From assembly GCF_001412575.1 (NCBI RefSeq), contig NZ_CP011834.1, forward strand, positions 2,356,001 through 2,420,000: a DNA stretch of 64,000 nt, in the 5' to 3' direction. The stretch is from Limnohabitans sp. 103DPR2 (lineage in GTDB: Bacteria > Pseudomonadota > Gammaproteobacteria > Burkholderiales > Burkholderiaceae_C). Numbering within the stretch: position 1 is the stretch's first letter; every line of letters starts with the position of its first letter. Shown in pieces: positions 52,763 through 60,449 of this stretch. Both the position numbers and the translations under genes were made by a program. The notes below the pieces were generated by a model. The model saw nothing but the letters and a program-made list of their open reading frames with translations, did not search any database and was not told the origin of the DNA.

Positions 52763-53887
52763 TCAACGCACTTGGTTAATCAATGTTGCGCCTTGCGTAG
52801 CGATCAAATCGCTCACCTCAAGACCCGATGTAATAGCAACCCGTGTACCGTCCAAGGGTTCAAAAGTGATGGTGCGCGGTGTGAATCGCTCAGCAGCTGT
52901 TTTGACCCAAACAATGGATTGATTGGCTGGGTTCTTCATCAGCGCAGAAACTGGAACAGCCATGCCTTTCACCTTGTCTTTGGTCTGAATCACCACCCTG
53001 ACTGGCTCGCCGAGAGCCAATGCGCTCAGTTCTTCGCCCTGAGCCTTGAAATTCATGGGCAGTGCTTGCTCCCGTAGGTTGCGTGCTGCCCCTAAAAACT
53101 GCAGCGAAATTTGTTGGCCATTCACTGCCATGAACGCCTTGTCCACGCTGGCGATGAGAGAGGTGTCAAAGGCCAAGGCTTCAATTCGCAGGCGTGCTGG
53201 GTCCACAACTTCAAACACCAACTCTCGCGCATCGATCACTTGTCCTGCCACCACATTTGCTGAGGCAATCACACCAGAAACGGGTGCCACCAAAGGTTCT
53301 CGGTGGTTCAGTCCTGTGCTAATTGCCGAGACGCGGCCAGTCAAGCTTTGTAGCTCGCTCTCAGCTGCTTCGATGTCTTTGCGTGGCACGGTATCGGAAA
53401 GTTCCTTAAATCGTGCCAGTCGTTTTTCTGCAAGAGATTTAGCTGCTTTGAGTTCTGCCAACTGTGCAAACTGATTGGATTGCTCAATAGGCGCAAGTGA
53501 AGACACAAGATAAGCAAGAACATCCCCTTTGCGCACTGCAGTACCGAGATTTGGCAGACCTTTAGGACCGGCTTCGATTCGACCAGCATTGATGGCTTGA
53601 ACTTTGCCACCAGCATTGGGGTCCATGCTGACCTTGCCGTTGAGTTCTATTGACCTCGGCAAGTCTGTAACTTCCACTTTGATAGTTCGAATAGCCAATT
53701 GACGTTGGGCTGGCTTTGGTAAGAAGACGCTGCCATCGGGTAAGCGCTGAGGCCCGTTCATGTTGGGAGTAGCAGATATACCGCCATGGTCATGGCCTTC
53801 ACCAGCCCAAGTGCTGGTCACCGGAGATAGGGCAGTCACTGCGGCCATCACGACAGTCAGTGTTGAAAGAGTGGTTTTGAAAGTCAT
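52763..53887 (-). CDS. Efflux periplasmic adaptor (membrane fusion protein)
   Basis: A 374-residue exported protein linking the RND pump to TolC. Signal peptide ending near TSTWA, mature N-terminus GEGHDHGGISATPN, barrel-sandwich halves (GKVQAINAGRIEAGP and REPLVAPVSGVIASANVV) around a coiled coil (LKAAKSLAEKRLARFKELSD). It overlaps the preceding 195-residue gene by four bases (ATGA). Confidence 0.92.
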   Translation of the reverse strand: MTFKTTLSTLTVVMAAVTALSPVTSTWAGEGHDHGGISATPNMNGPQRLPDGSVFLPKPAQRQLAIRTIKVEVTDLPRSIELNGKVSMDPNAGGKVQAINAGRIEAGPKGLPNLGTAVRKGDVLAYLVSSLAPIEQSNQFAQLAELKAAKSLAEKRLARFKELSDTVPRKDIEAAESELQSLTGRVSAISTGLNHREPLVAPVSGVIASANVVAGQVIDARELVFEVVDPARLRIEALAFDTSLIASVDKAFMAVNGQQISLQFLGAARNLREQALPMNFKAQGEELSALALGEPVRVVIQTKDKVKGMAVPVSALMKNPANQSIVWVKTAAERFTPRTITFEPLDGTRVAITSGLEVSDLIATQGATLINQVR

Positions 53888-54471
53888 GCGGCACCTCCGG
53901 TGCGATTAGCTTGATGAGTCTGTAGGCGCTTGCGAATAAAAATCAGCGCCATGAGAGCAGCGGCAGAAAACAAAGCCCAGCTGAGCCACTTTTTCCATTC
54001 ATTTTTTGAAGCGCTACCTTGTCCATTCAAATCTGAGTGAATGTCCAGCTCCCCAGCCAACAAATCAACTTCTTTGTCGATCGTGACAGTCGCAGTCACG
54101 CTGATAACGCCGGGTTTCGGCTCAGAGGGGAGCACAATTTCAAACTCACCTTCACCGTGCTTTTGCGCTACAAATTTAACGCCAGATAAATCCAGCTCAA
54201 TTTGTGCATCTTTGACAGGCGCATTGGTTTCAAGGCGATCTAAATAGAGAGTGATTTGCTTTCCGTTCAGCACACCGACCAATTCGAGTGCATCTGAAAC
54301 TGCTGTAAAACGGGGGGTGGAGGGGGCTGATGTGGCTGCCTTGGCATCGCCATGATCGTGCCCTTCCCCTGCCCAACTCAGACTGGAAAGAGCCAAGCCG
54401 ATGGCCAGTCCAATGGTTCTGATTCCTGATGAAATAGTCATTGAAATTTTCTGTAATGTTGATTGATTCAT
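53884..54471 (-). CDS. His-motif membrane-anchored protein of the efflux operon
   Basis: A 195-residue protein. Signal peptide around LAIGLALSSLSWA, mature N-terminus GEGHDHGDAKAATS, a beta-rich periplasmic domain (LVGVLNGKQITLYLDRLETN, VKDAQIELDLSGVKF), then one transmembrane helix (WLSWALFSAAALMALIFI) and a short basic tail. Function unknown. Its position between the outer membrane factor and the adaptor genes suggests a periplasmic metal-delivery or assembly role. Confidence 0.78.
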   Translation of the reverse strand: MNQSTLQKISMTISSGIRTIGLAIGLALSSLSWAGEGHDHGDAKAATSAPSTPRFTAVSDALELVGVLNGKQITLYLDRLETNAPVKDAQIELDLSGVKFVAQKHGEGEFEIVLPSEPKPGVISVTATVTIDKEVDLLAGELDIHSDLNGQGSASKNEWKKWLSWALFSAAALMALIFIRKRLQTHQANRTGGAA

Positions 54472-54479
54472 AGCACACC

Positions 54480-55742
54480 TTATTGCGGCAATAGTCCAGC
54501 GGCTTGACGTAGCGCTGAGATAGACGCAAAGAACTCGATACGACTTAAAGCAGCTTGACGTTGTGCCTCAACGGCTTCTACCTCGATGCGCAGTCGGGTT
54601 GGCAAATCGGATTCACCAAGCTGAAACGATTTCTCAAAGAAGGTGCGGGACTCCAAAGCCAATTTGGCTCTGCGCTCCGCCGCTTTGAGTTGAGCCTGTG
54701 CAGCATTGACTTTTGCTTGAGCAAAGTGCCACAGGGACTGTGTCCGATCGCGCTCCAAGGTCAATTGCGCTTGGGCTTGTGTTGCTTCAGCTTGGGCGTG
54801 AGCTACAACCGCCTCATACCTAGGGCCACCGCCAAACGGAAGTCGAATGCCTATCGTTATTTTTGAGCTGTAGGGATCTGCAAGATTGCCACGATCTCTG
54901 GATTTGGCAATCGTGAATTCTGGGTTCGCCCTTGTTCTGGTTGCGGCCAGTGCCATCGCGCGCTCGGCAACATCTGAGCGCGCTTGCAGCTCCATCAATG
55001 CAGCATGGTTGCGTGGGTATTCAGCTGAAGGGAGTAACTCTGGGCTATCTGACAAAGTCAGCGTTGAAAAACTTGTCGCACCAATCGATGCTTTGATCAT
55101 CTGAATGGCAAGTTCCAAATTTGCTTGCGCCATGGCATACGCAGACTCAGCCACCGCAACGGCACCTTCAGCTTGGTGTTGATCCGATTGAGCTAAATCA
55201 CCCGCCTTCACCCGTTTAGAAACATCTTCAGCTAAGCGTTTCGCATTGTTCAATTGATCCGTGGTGACATCTTTTTCGATGCGAGCACGGTGCAAATTCC
55301 ACCAATCCTCTCGGATTTGTCCGGCAACACGCAGTTGATTTGCTTTAATTTGATGATCTAAAGCGTTGACCTCAGCTTCTGCGAGAGCAGAACTTTTGCT
55401 TCGTTGACCGGGGAGCCACATCGGAACTGCGATTGCAATTTGCTGCTCTCGTTCACCCAAATTTCTGCCCCACTGATCAGATTTTGAGTTCAGCTCTACG
55501 GCTGCTGGCTCTGGTGTCCATGCTGCAGCTGCACGCTTTTGGGCTTGCAATGCTTGCTGACGAGTCTCTAACGCTTGTGCTTCTGGTTGACGCGCCCAGG
55601 TGGCATCAAAAATATCTTTGACGCTCTGAACTGGCCGTGGCTGGTTGGTATTTTGCGCAAATACATGAAAGACACTGCACACTGAAATGGCAGCTACTGC
55701 ACTCAGGCGCCATTTGAAATTCCATTTTTTGGTTCGGTACAT
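54480..55742 (-). CDS. Outer membrane efflux protein (CzcC-like, TolC family)
   Basis: A 420-residue outer membrane factor. Signal peptide WRLSAVAAISVCSVFHVFA, then helical TolC repeats (ATWARQPEAQALETRQQALQ, GEREQQIAIAVPMWLPGQR, SKITIGIRLPFGGGPRYEA). The MWLPGQR and LPFGG segments resemble CzcC. It forms the outer part of the tripartite pump with the downstream adaptor and RND protein. Confidence 0.9.
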   Translation of the reverse strand: MYRTKKWNFKWRLSAVAAISVCSVFHVFAQNTNQPRPVQSVKDIFDATWARQPEAQALETRQQALQAQKRAAAAWTPEPAAVELNSKSDQWGRNLGEREQQIAIAVPMWLPGQRSKSSALAEAEVNALDHQIKANQLRVAGQIREDWWNLHRARIEKDVTTDQLNNAKRLAEDVSKRVKAGDLAQSDQHQAEGAVAVAESAYAMAQANLELAIQMIKASIGATSFSTLTLSDSPELLPSAEYPRNHAALMELQARSDVAERAMALAATRTRANPEFTIAKSRDRGNLADPYSSKITIGIRLPFGGGPRYEAVVAHAQAEATQAQAQLTLERDRTQSLWHFAQAKVNAAQAQLKAAERRAKLALESRTFFEKSFQLGESDLPTRLRIEVEAVEAQRQAALSRIEFFASISALRQAAGLLPQ

Positions 55743-55881
55743 CCGACTCTCCTAGGTTGTGAATAACCATGACATGGAGATCGGTAAGGAAGCTGGATCG
55801 ACACGCACAGCCGCTTCAGAACTGAAGCTCAGTTCTCAAGAAGTCGGCTGAAGCGGGGATGGATTGAACTAACCTCACCGA

Positions 55882-56253
55882 TCAGGCGAGGTGGTTCCAC
55901 TGAGGTCGTTCTGGTCGTTCTATTGCAGAACGGAAAAGGAATTCGGCTTGAGTAGCCGTCACGTGCTCGGGGCCTTGTGATGAAGGCATTTGCGTCTGAG
56001 TAACCAACGCAGCGCAGCAACCGGCATGGCAACTGGCGCAATCTGTATCACTACCGTCCAGATTACTTACCTTTGAGGTAGGCGCTTTGGTGTCGGACAT
56101 GGAGTCGCTAGACTTGTGCTCGTGCTCATGATGACCGGGGTGTTGCGCTTGCGAGCTGACATCGCTTTCATGCTGGCAATAACCGCTCACTGCAGCCCAA
56201 GAGAGCTGCAATGGCATAAAGACCAGCAAGAAAATGGCAATCAAGCGACGCAT
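55882..56253 (-). CDS. czcI: CzcI-like metal-responsive exported protein
   Basis: A 123-residue protein starting MRRLIAIFLLVFMPLQLSWA, a signal peptide typical of CzcI, then the mature SGYCQHESD, His-rich HPGHHEHEHKSSD, and DCASCHAGCCAAL. CzcI is a periplasmic regulator at the head of czc operons in Cupriavidus. The ATG at 56253 is chosen over 56286 because it begins the signal peptide. Confidence 0.85.
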   Translation of the reverse strand: MRRLIAIFLLVFMPLQLSWAAVSGYCQHESDVSSQAQHPGHHEHEHKSSDSMSDTKAPTSKVSNLDGSDTDCASCHAGCCAALVTQTQMPSSQGPEHVTATQAEFLFRSAIERPERPQWNHLA

Positions 56254-56314
56254 GGGCGGAAGTATATCAGCAAAGTTGGAAGACAAAGTTGGTGTTTCGT
56301 TGAATGCCCCATCT

Positions 56315-58549
56315 TCAATGCTGGGCTTTCAAAAGCCTCAAGCCATTGAAAACGACCATCAGACTGGCACCCATGTCGGCAAACACTGCCATCCACATGG
56401 TTGCATCGCCAAAAATCGCCAGCGCTAAAAATACGGCCTTGATACCGAGCGCCAAGCTGATGTTTTGCCAAAGCACAGCATGGGTTCGTTTGGATAATCG
56501 AATGGTTTCTGGCAGACGGCGCAGGTCATCATTCATCACCACCACATCAGCCGCCTCCATTGCGGTGTGCGTGCCAGCGCCTCCCATGGCAAAACCAATA
56601 TTAGCTTTTGCCAAGGCAGGTGCATCATTGATGCCGTCACCTGTCATGGCCGTGACGCCAAACCGCTGTTGAAGCTCAGCAATCGCATCTAGTTTGTCTT
56701 CTGGCAGCAGGTTGCCTCTAACTTCATCAATCCCTGCTTTCGCTGCTACGGTATGCGCTGTGGCAATGTTGTCACCCGTCAACATCACGGGTGTCACGCC
56801 CATGGACTTCAACTCAGCCACCGCTTGTGTGGACGAGGGTTTGATGGTGTCGGCCACAGCACACAAAGCCATCACACGATTGGCATTGGTCAAAATGGTG
56901 ACGGTTCTTCCCGCTTCTTCATGAACTTTGAGGCGATTCTCAAGTTCGGCAGAGCATTGTTGGCGCTCTTCGATCCAACGATGATTGGCCAACGCATAGG
57001 GATGCGCCTCAATGACACCTTGTACGCCACGACCTGCAACTGCTTGAAATTCAGTGACATCTCTTAGGTCTGCGGTGAGACCTTCGGCAATGGCTTTGGA
57101 CACGGGATGGTCTGAACGAGCAGCAAGACTTTTGGCAATGCTTTGAGTGTTTGCAAAATCTAAGCTTGTATCGATGGGTTCAAACGCCACTAATTTCGGT
57201 TTACCTTGTGTGATGGTTCCTGTTTTGTCTAGGGCTACCACCTTGATGCTTCTGGCTTCTTCAAGATAAACACCCCCCTTGATCAAAATGCCTCGACGTG
57301 CCCCTGCAGCTAAACCACTGACGACCGTGACTGGGGTGGAAATGACCAAGGCACAAGGGCAAGCAATGACCAAAAGCACCAAGGCTTTGTAGAGCGCTTG
57401 AATCCAAGTCCAGTCTGCAAGCCAAGGCATCAGTACAGCCACAGCAACAGCTAAAACAAAGACGGCTGGTGTGTAAATAGTTGCGAATTTATCCACAAAC
57501 CGTTGGGTTGGGGCACGTGATGCTTGCGCTTGTTCGACGGCGTGGATGATGCGAGTTAAGGTACTGTCCGAGGCCAGTGCCGTGACCTGAATTTCCAATG
57601 ATCCTGATTGATTGATGGTGCCTGCATAGACTTCATCACCAGCAGTTTTATCGACTGGCAAGCTTTCACCAGTGACAGGGGCTTGATTGACAGCACTGCT
57701 ACCTGATTTGACGACGCCGTCTAGGGCGACGCGTTCGCCCGGACGCACACGCACAGTTGCGCCTATTTCAACGGTCTTCACAGGGCACGGCACCCACTGC
57801 CCATCAGTTTGCAGAACTTCGGCGTGTTCTGGTGCAAGTGCCAGCAGGCTTTTGATGGCGTTGCGAGCACGGTCGACTGCTCGGGCCTCAATCGCTTCAG
57901 CAATGGCATACAGTGCCATCACCATAGCGGCCTCTGGCCATTGTCCGATCAGGAATGCACCTGTGACAGCGACGGTCATGAGTGCGTTCATATTCAAGCG
58001 CCCTCGAACCAAAGCAGAAAGACCTTTGCCGTAGACCGAAAAGCCCGCTAAGGCGATCGCACAGGCGGCAAGTGCCATGCCTAATCCTTTTGAAGCCAAG
58101 TCATCGGGCAATGCAAAAGCCAAGCCCTCGGCGGCTAAAGACAATATCAAAGCACAAATCAACTTGCCCCATGAGTCCCAAAATCTATGCGAGGCAACGC
58201 CTTTTGCATTTGCTTTGTCACGCTCGTCGATCAACGGCTCTGGTTTAAAACCCACTCTGCGAATGGCATCGATAGATTCGGCCACAACTTGTGGATCAGC
58301 GGCAATCGTCAATTCGCGAGCAGTCAGATCGAAGCGCAAACTTCGAATGCCTTGAATCGCTACCAACGCTTGACGAATTTCCGACTCCTCAGAAGCGCAG
58401 TCCATATTGGCAATGCGAAAACGCTGATCATCGTTGCTTAAACCAACTGCACTGGGGTGCTCAACAGTGACGGGCGTTGAAGCGCAGGTCGTCCCGCATC
58501 CGCAGGACAATTGAGTTTTAATTTGTTGTACTTGCTCAGTGACTGACAT
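56315..58549 (-). CDS. Zn/Cd/Pb-type P1B ATPase (ZntA/CadA family)
   Basis: A 744-residue metal-exporting ATPase. The N-terminus has a Cys cluster (SCGCGTTCAS) and one HMA domain with a single-Cys motif (IANMDCASEESEIR). Membrane metal site CPC in VIACPCALVISTP, phosphorylation DKTGTITQG, ATP site GDGINDAPALAKA. The last helix has ADMGASLMVVFNGLRLL with the conserved Asp of Zn/Cd pumps. AGGAG lies 9 bases before the ATG. It is divergent from the CadR-like regulator and controlled from the operator between them. Confidence 0.94.
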   Translation of the reverse strand: MSVTEQVQQIKTQLSCGCGTTCASTPVTVEHPSAVGLSNDDQRFRIANMDCASEESEIRQALVAIQGIRSLRFDLTARELTIAADPQVVAESIDAIRRVGFKPEPLIDERDKANAKGVASHRFWDSWGKLICALILSLAAEGLAFALPDDLASKGLGMALAACAIALAGFSVYGKGLSALVRGRLNMNALMTVAVTGAFLIGQWPEAAMVMALYAIAEAIEARAVDRARNAIKSLLALAPEHAEVLQTDGQWVPCPVKTVEIGATVRVRPGERVALDGVVKSGSSAVNQAPVTGESLPVDKTAGDEVYAGTINQSGSLEIQVTALASDSTLTRIIHAVEQAQASRAPTQRFVDKFATIYTPAVFVLAVAVAVLMPWLADWTWIQALYKALVLLVIACPCALVISTPVTVVSGLAAGARRGILIKGGVYLEEARSIKVVALDKTGTITQGKPKLVAFEPIDTSLDFANTQSIAKSLAARSDHPVSKAIAEGLTADLRDVTEFQAVAGRGVQGVIEAHPYALANHRWIEERQQCSAELENRLKVHEEAGRTVTILTNANRVMALCAVADTIKPSSTQAVAELKSMGVTPVMLTGDNIATAHTVAAKAGIDEVRGNLLPEDKLDAIAELQQRFGVTAMTGDGINDAPALAKANIGFAMGGAGTHTAMEAADVVVMNDDLRRLPETIRLSKRTHAVLWQNISLALGIKAVFLALAIFGDATMWMAVFADMGASLMVVFNGLRLLKAQH

Positions 58550-58572
58550 AACTGTTACTCCTAGTTGGGTAG

Positions 58573-58603
58573 ATTAGAAACCCTATAGTCACTACAGTGT
58601 CAA
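58573..58603 (-). promoter_or_regulatory. MerR-type promoter/operator of the P-type ATPase
   Basis: On the minus strand: -35 TTGACA (58598-58603), 19-bp spacer, -10 TCTAAT (58573-58578). The spacer holds the dyad ACTGTAG-TGA-CTATAGGGT (58580-58600), close to known CadR/PbrR operators. A 19-20 bp spacer is the rule for promoters that MerR-family activators twist into shape. The -10 is about 25 bases before the ATPase ATG. Confidence 0.85.
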
Positions 58604-58646
58604 GCGCATAAAATTTGACCTTCAAATCAGTTCGAAAAGATGCCAC

Positions 58647-59108
58647 ATGAAGATCGGTGAACTAGCTAAATCTACCCAAACACAGGTGGAGACGATTCGG
58701 TATTACGAGCGAGAAGGGTTGCTACCTTCACCGCTGCGCTCGGAAGGAAACTATCGAATTTATGGCCCCGAACATGCGGCTCGGCTGTCTTTTATCCGTA
58801 ACTGCAGAAGTCTGGATATGACACTGAACGAAATTCGAACCTTACTGGCTTTCAAGGACGCACAGCAAGGTGACTGCGATGGTGTGAATGAACTGATCGA
58901 TACACACATGGCGGACGTTGCGTCAAGGATAAAAGAGTTGCGAACACTTGAGCGCCAACTCAAAGAATTACGCGAAACTTGTATGGAAGCGCGGGCAACA
59001 AACCAATGCGGCATTCTTGCTGAGTTATCTGCACATCCACGCCAAGCAACTTTGAAATCAAAAAGCGTTTCAGGGCACATTGGTGGATTGCACTCAAAAA
59101 GCTTGTAA
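58647..59108 (+). CDS. cadR: MerR-family Cd/Pb/Zn-responsive regulator (CadR-like)
   Basis: A 153-residue activator. N-terminal HTH MKIGELAKSTQTQVETIRYY and EREGLLPSPLRSEGNYRIY. Metal-site Cys in QQGDCDGVNELID (near residue 77), CMEARATNQCGIL (near 112 and 119), the three-Cys pattern of CadR/PbrR. It should bind the dyad at 58580-58600 and switch on the divergent ATPase gene in the presence of Cd, Pb or Zn. Confidence 0.92.
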   Translation: MKIGELAKSTQTQVETIRYYEREGLLPSPLRSEGNYRIYGPEHAARLSFIRNCRSLDMTLNEIRTLLAFKDAQQGDCDGVNELIDTHMADVASRIKELRTLERQLKELRETCMEARATNQCGILAELSAHPRQATLKSKSVSGHIGGLHSKSL

Positions 59109-59278
59109 TGTCTGAGATGGACATTAATTGGTCAATACAACTGGACGCGCTGGTCACGTTGCTGGACTGATTGGTCAACATCACTGGAATACGCAGGGGG
59201 CAAGCATGGCTGAATTTTTCATAGCCGGCACTATGCTGAAGCTGCGCCGCAAAACCTACTTTGCCGCGCGCAAACAAA

Positions 59279-59303
59279 AACGCCCCATTGTTATTGGGGC
59301 GTT
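59279..59303 (-). terminator. Rho-independent terminator of the 64-residue gene
   Basis: On the minus strand: AACGCCCCA, a short loop, TGGGGCGTT followed by TTTGTTTG. It begins 4 bases after the stop codon of the small gene at 59308-59502, which supports that gene as real. Confidence 0.88.
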
Positions 59304-59307
59304 AAGG

Positions 59308-59502
59308 TCAAGTCAGTCCAAGCTCCTTGGCCAACTGGTTTAAGTCAACGTTACGTTCTCGCAGCAATTTGCTTGAGTCAGTAATGTAATAACGTCCCAA
59401 GTTCAGAAAATCCCTTGAATCGTGTCTACACACTCTAACTCTTAGACCATCTAAGCGACGGTTGATTCGCTGCATCAACGCTTGATTGTTTTTGGCATTC
59501 AT
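59308..59502 (-). CDS. Small basic hypothetical protein near right island end
   Basis: A 64-residue protein (MNAKNNQALMQRINRRLDGL, RHDSRDFLNLGRYYITD, LNQLAKELGLT). I do not recognise a family. Support for it being real: AAAGGA 8 bases before the ATG and a strong terminator directly after the stop. It is rich in Arg and Leu, possibly nucleic-acid binding; that is a guess. Confidence 0.68.
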   Translation of the reverse strand: MNAKNNQALMQRINRRLDGLRVRVCRHDSRDFLNLGRYYITDSSKLLRERNVDLNQLAKELGLT

Positions 59503-60018
59503 AGCTCAATCCTTTTAAAAATTAAGCCGTCATGAACATTTGGTCTGGTGCCTATTCATGAACGACAGGTTCTACCTGCCAAGCCTTACCGCGAGTCACA
59601 ACTCAATATAGAGCCGAACCAGACCATGAATTCAATGTATCAGGCAATTCAAATTTTTTCAATCGACTGGATGAAAGGTCAGTCTCTTTCCGACTTTGCC
59701 GGATTACATGCTCATACTGCCCTGTTGTCCAACGTTTGACAAAGGTTCTTGGATTTTTATATTGCGTTTACTGAACAGTGATTAACCTGTCTGGAGGGGC
59801 CTCACCGATAAACTGGGGGTGGGGGTACGGTATGGTGTCAGGATTACCAAAAATTATCTTGAGCATCAAAGTGGGTAAAGTCGTAATCACAGCTGCTAAC
59901 GAGAGATCGGCAAAATACATATTTTCAAGATGTTTGTTTTTGCTGAAACGCATAGGAGCTGATTGTCCAGCCTGTACCAGCATAGTTTTAATGGTGGGTG
60001 AATAGGCGGGTAGAAACG
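59503..60018. other. Right island end, no supported gene
   Basis: About 500 bases without a gene that I can support. Short open frames at 59548-59739, 59768-59983 and 59778-60005 lack good ribosome-binding sites and recognisable products. Visible structure: an inverted pair TTGGTCTGGT/ACCAGACCA flanking about 70 bases near 59540-59630, a G-rich stretch with runs of four and five G (59796-59825), and the 22-bp repeat at 59992-60013. It may hold the right attachment arm of the island. Confidence 0.5.
59992..60013 (+). repeat. Right copy of 22-bp imperfect direct repeat (candidate integrase arm site)
   Basis: Contains GGGTGAATAGGCGGGTAG. It matches 31552-31573 at 19 of 22 positions in the same orientation and lies 41 bases inside the right att core. 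See the left copy for the interpretation. Confidence 0.55.
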
Positions 60019-60040
60019 AAAAACGCGCCCGAAGGCGCGT
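60019..60040 (-). terminator. Terminator-like hairpin downstream of tRNA-Asp
   Basis: ACGCGCC-CGAA-GGCGCGT with five A on the left, that is a T-tract for minus-strand transcripts leaving the tRNA genes. Its stem differs from that at 31387-31412 by one base pair (G-C instead of A-T), a paired change. Confidence 0.8.
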
Positions 60041-60054
60041 GTTTACTAGCTTAA

Positions 60055-60068
60055 TGGCGGAGTGGACG
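60055..60068 (+). repeat. Right att core within tRNA-Asp 3' end
   Basis: TGGCGGAGTGGACG, the 3' end of the tRNA-Asp gene including the CCA, identical to 31419-31432. The intact tRNA remains on this side, as expected for integration at a tRNA 3' end. Confidence 0.85.
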
Positions 60069-60131
60069 GGACTCGAACCCGCGACCCCCGGCGTGACAGG
60101 CCGGTATTCTAACCAACTGAACTACCACTCC
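60055..60131 (-). tRNA. tRNA-Asp (GTC)
   Basis: A 77-base tRNA with encoded CCA. It starts GGAGTGGTAGTTCAGTTGG, anticodon loop CTGTCAC with anticodon GTC, T-loop GGTTCGAGTCC, and acceptor arms GGAGTGG and CCACTCC that pair fully. It is the target of the island integration and is kept intact. Confidence 0.96.
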
Positions 60132-60199
60132 TGGTAGCTTGAAGCTTCTGCTCTACTGTCTTAGCTTTCGCTAGCAACAGAGCCAAGTGCAACAAAACT

Positions 60200-60275
60200 T
60201 GGCGACCCTACGGGGATTCGAACCCCGGTACTCACCGTGAAAGGGTGATGTCCTAGGCCTCTAGACGATAGGGTC
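60200..60275 (-). tRNA. tRNA-Glu (TTC)
   Basis: A 76-base tRNA with encoded CCA. It starts GACCCTATCGTCTAGAGG, anticodon loop CTTTCAC with anticodon TTC, T-loop GGTTCGAATCC, paired acceptor GACCCTA/TAGGGTC. It is between tRNA-Ala and tRNA-Asp in one transcription direction, downstream of the gene for the synthetase that charges it. Confidence 0.96.
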
Positions 60276-60315
60276 ATAACCTGGACTGAGTTTTAACAAC
60301 TCATTCTCGACACTT

Positions 60316-60391
<76 letters not shown>

Positions 60392-60449
60392 TTTGTGATG
60401 CTTTTAAACATCCCTCGTTGGTGTCGAGAAATGGATTATAGACAGATTT

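Larger units (their letters stand above)
31419..60068. mobile_element. Genomic island integrated at tRNA-Asp
   Basis: About 28.6 kb bounded by 14-bp direct repeats of the tRNA-Asp 3' end, with a P4-type integrase 134 bases inside the left repeat. Cargo consists of a polymerase-bearing integrative module, a serine-recombinase cassette, copper resistance genes, an IS21-family element and divalent-metal efflux genes. By eye, GC content shifts between modules: about 62% in a sampled line near 37.0 kb and about 50% in one near 33.0 kb. No relaxase, type IV secretion or phage structural genes were seen, so it is not obviously self-transmissible. Flanking genes on both sides are ordinary chromosomal genes. 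Confidence 0.85.

Noticed and set aside
59548..59739. 63-aa open frame after the small basic gene
   Set aside because: No recognisable product and weak start context; it overlaps a short inverted-repeat region.
59768..60005. Open frames on both strands near the right island end
   Set aside because: No ribosome-binding site or recognisable product, and they shadow each other; left as unannotated sequence.
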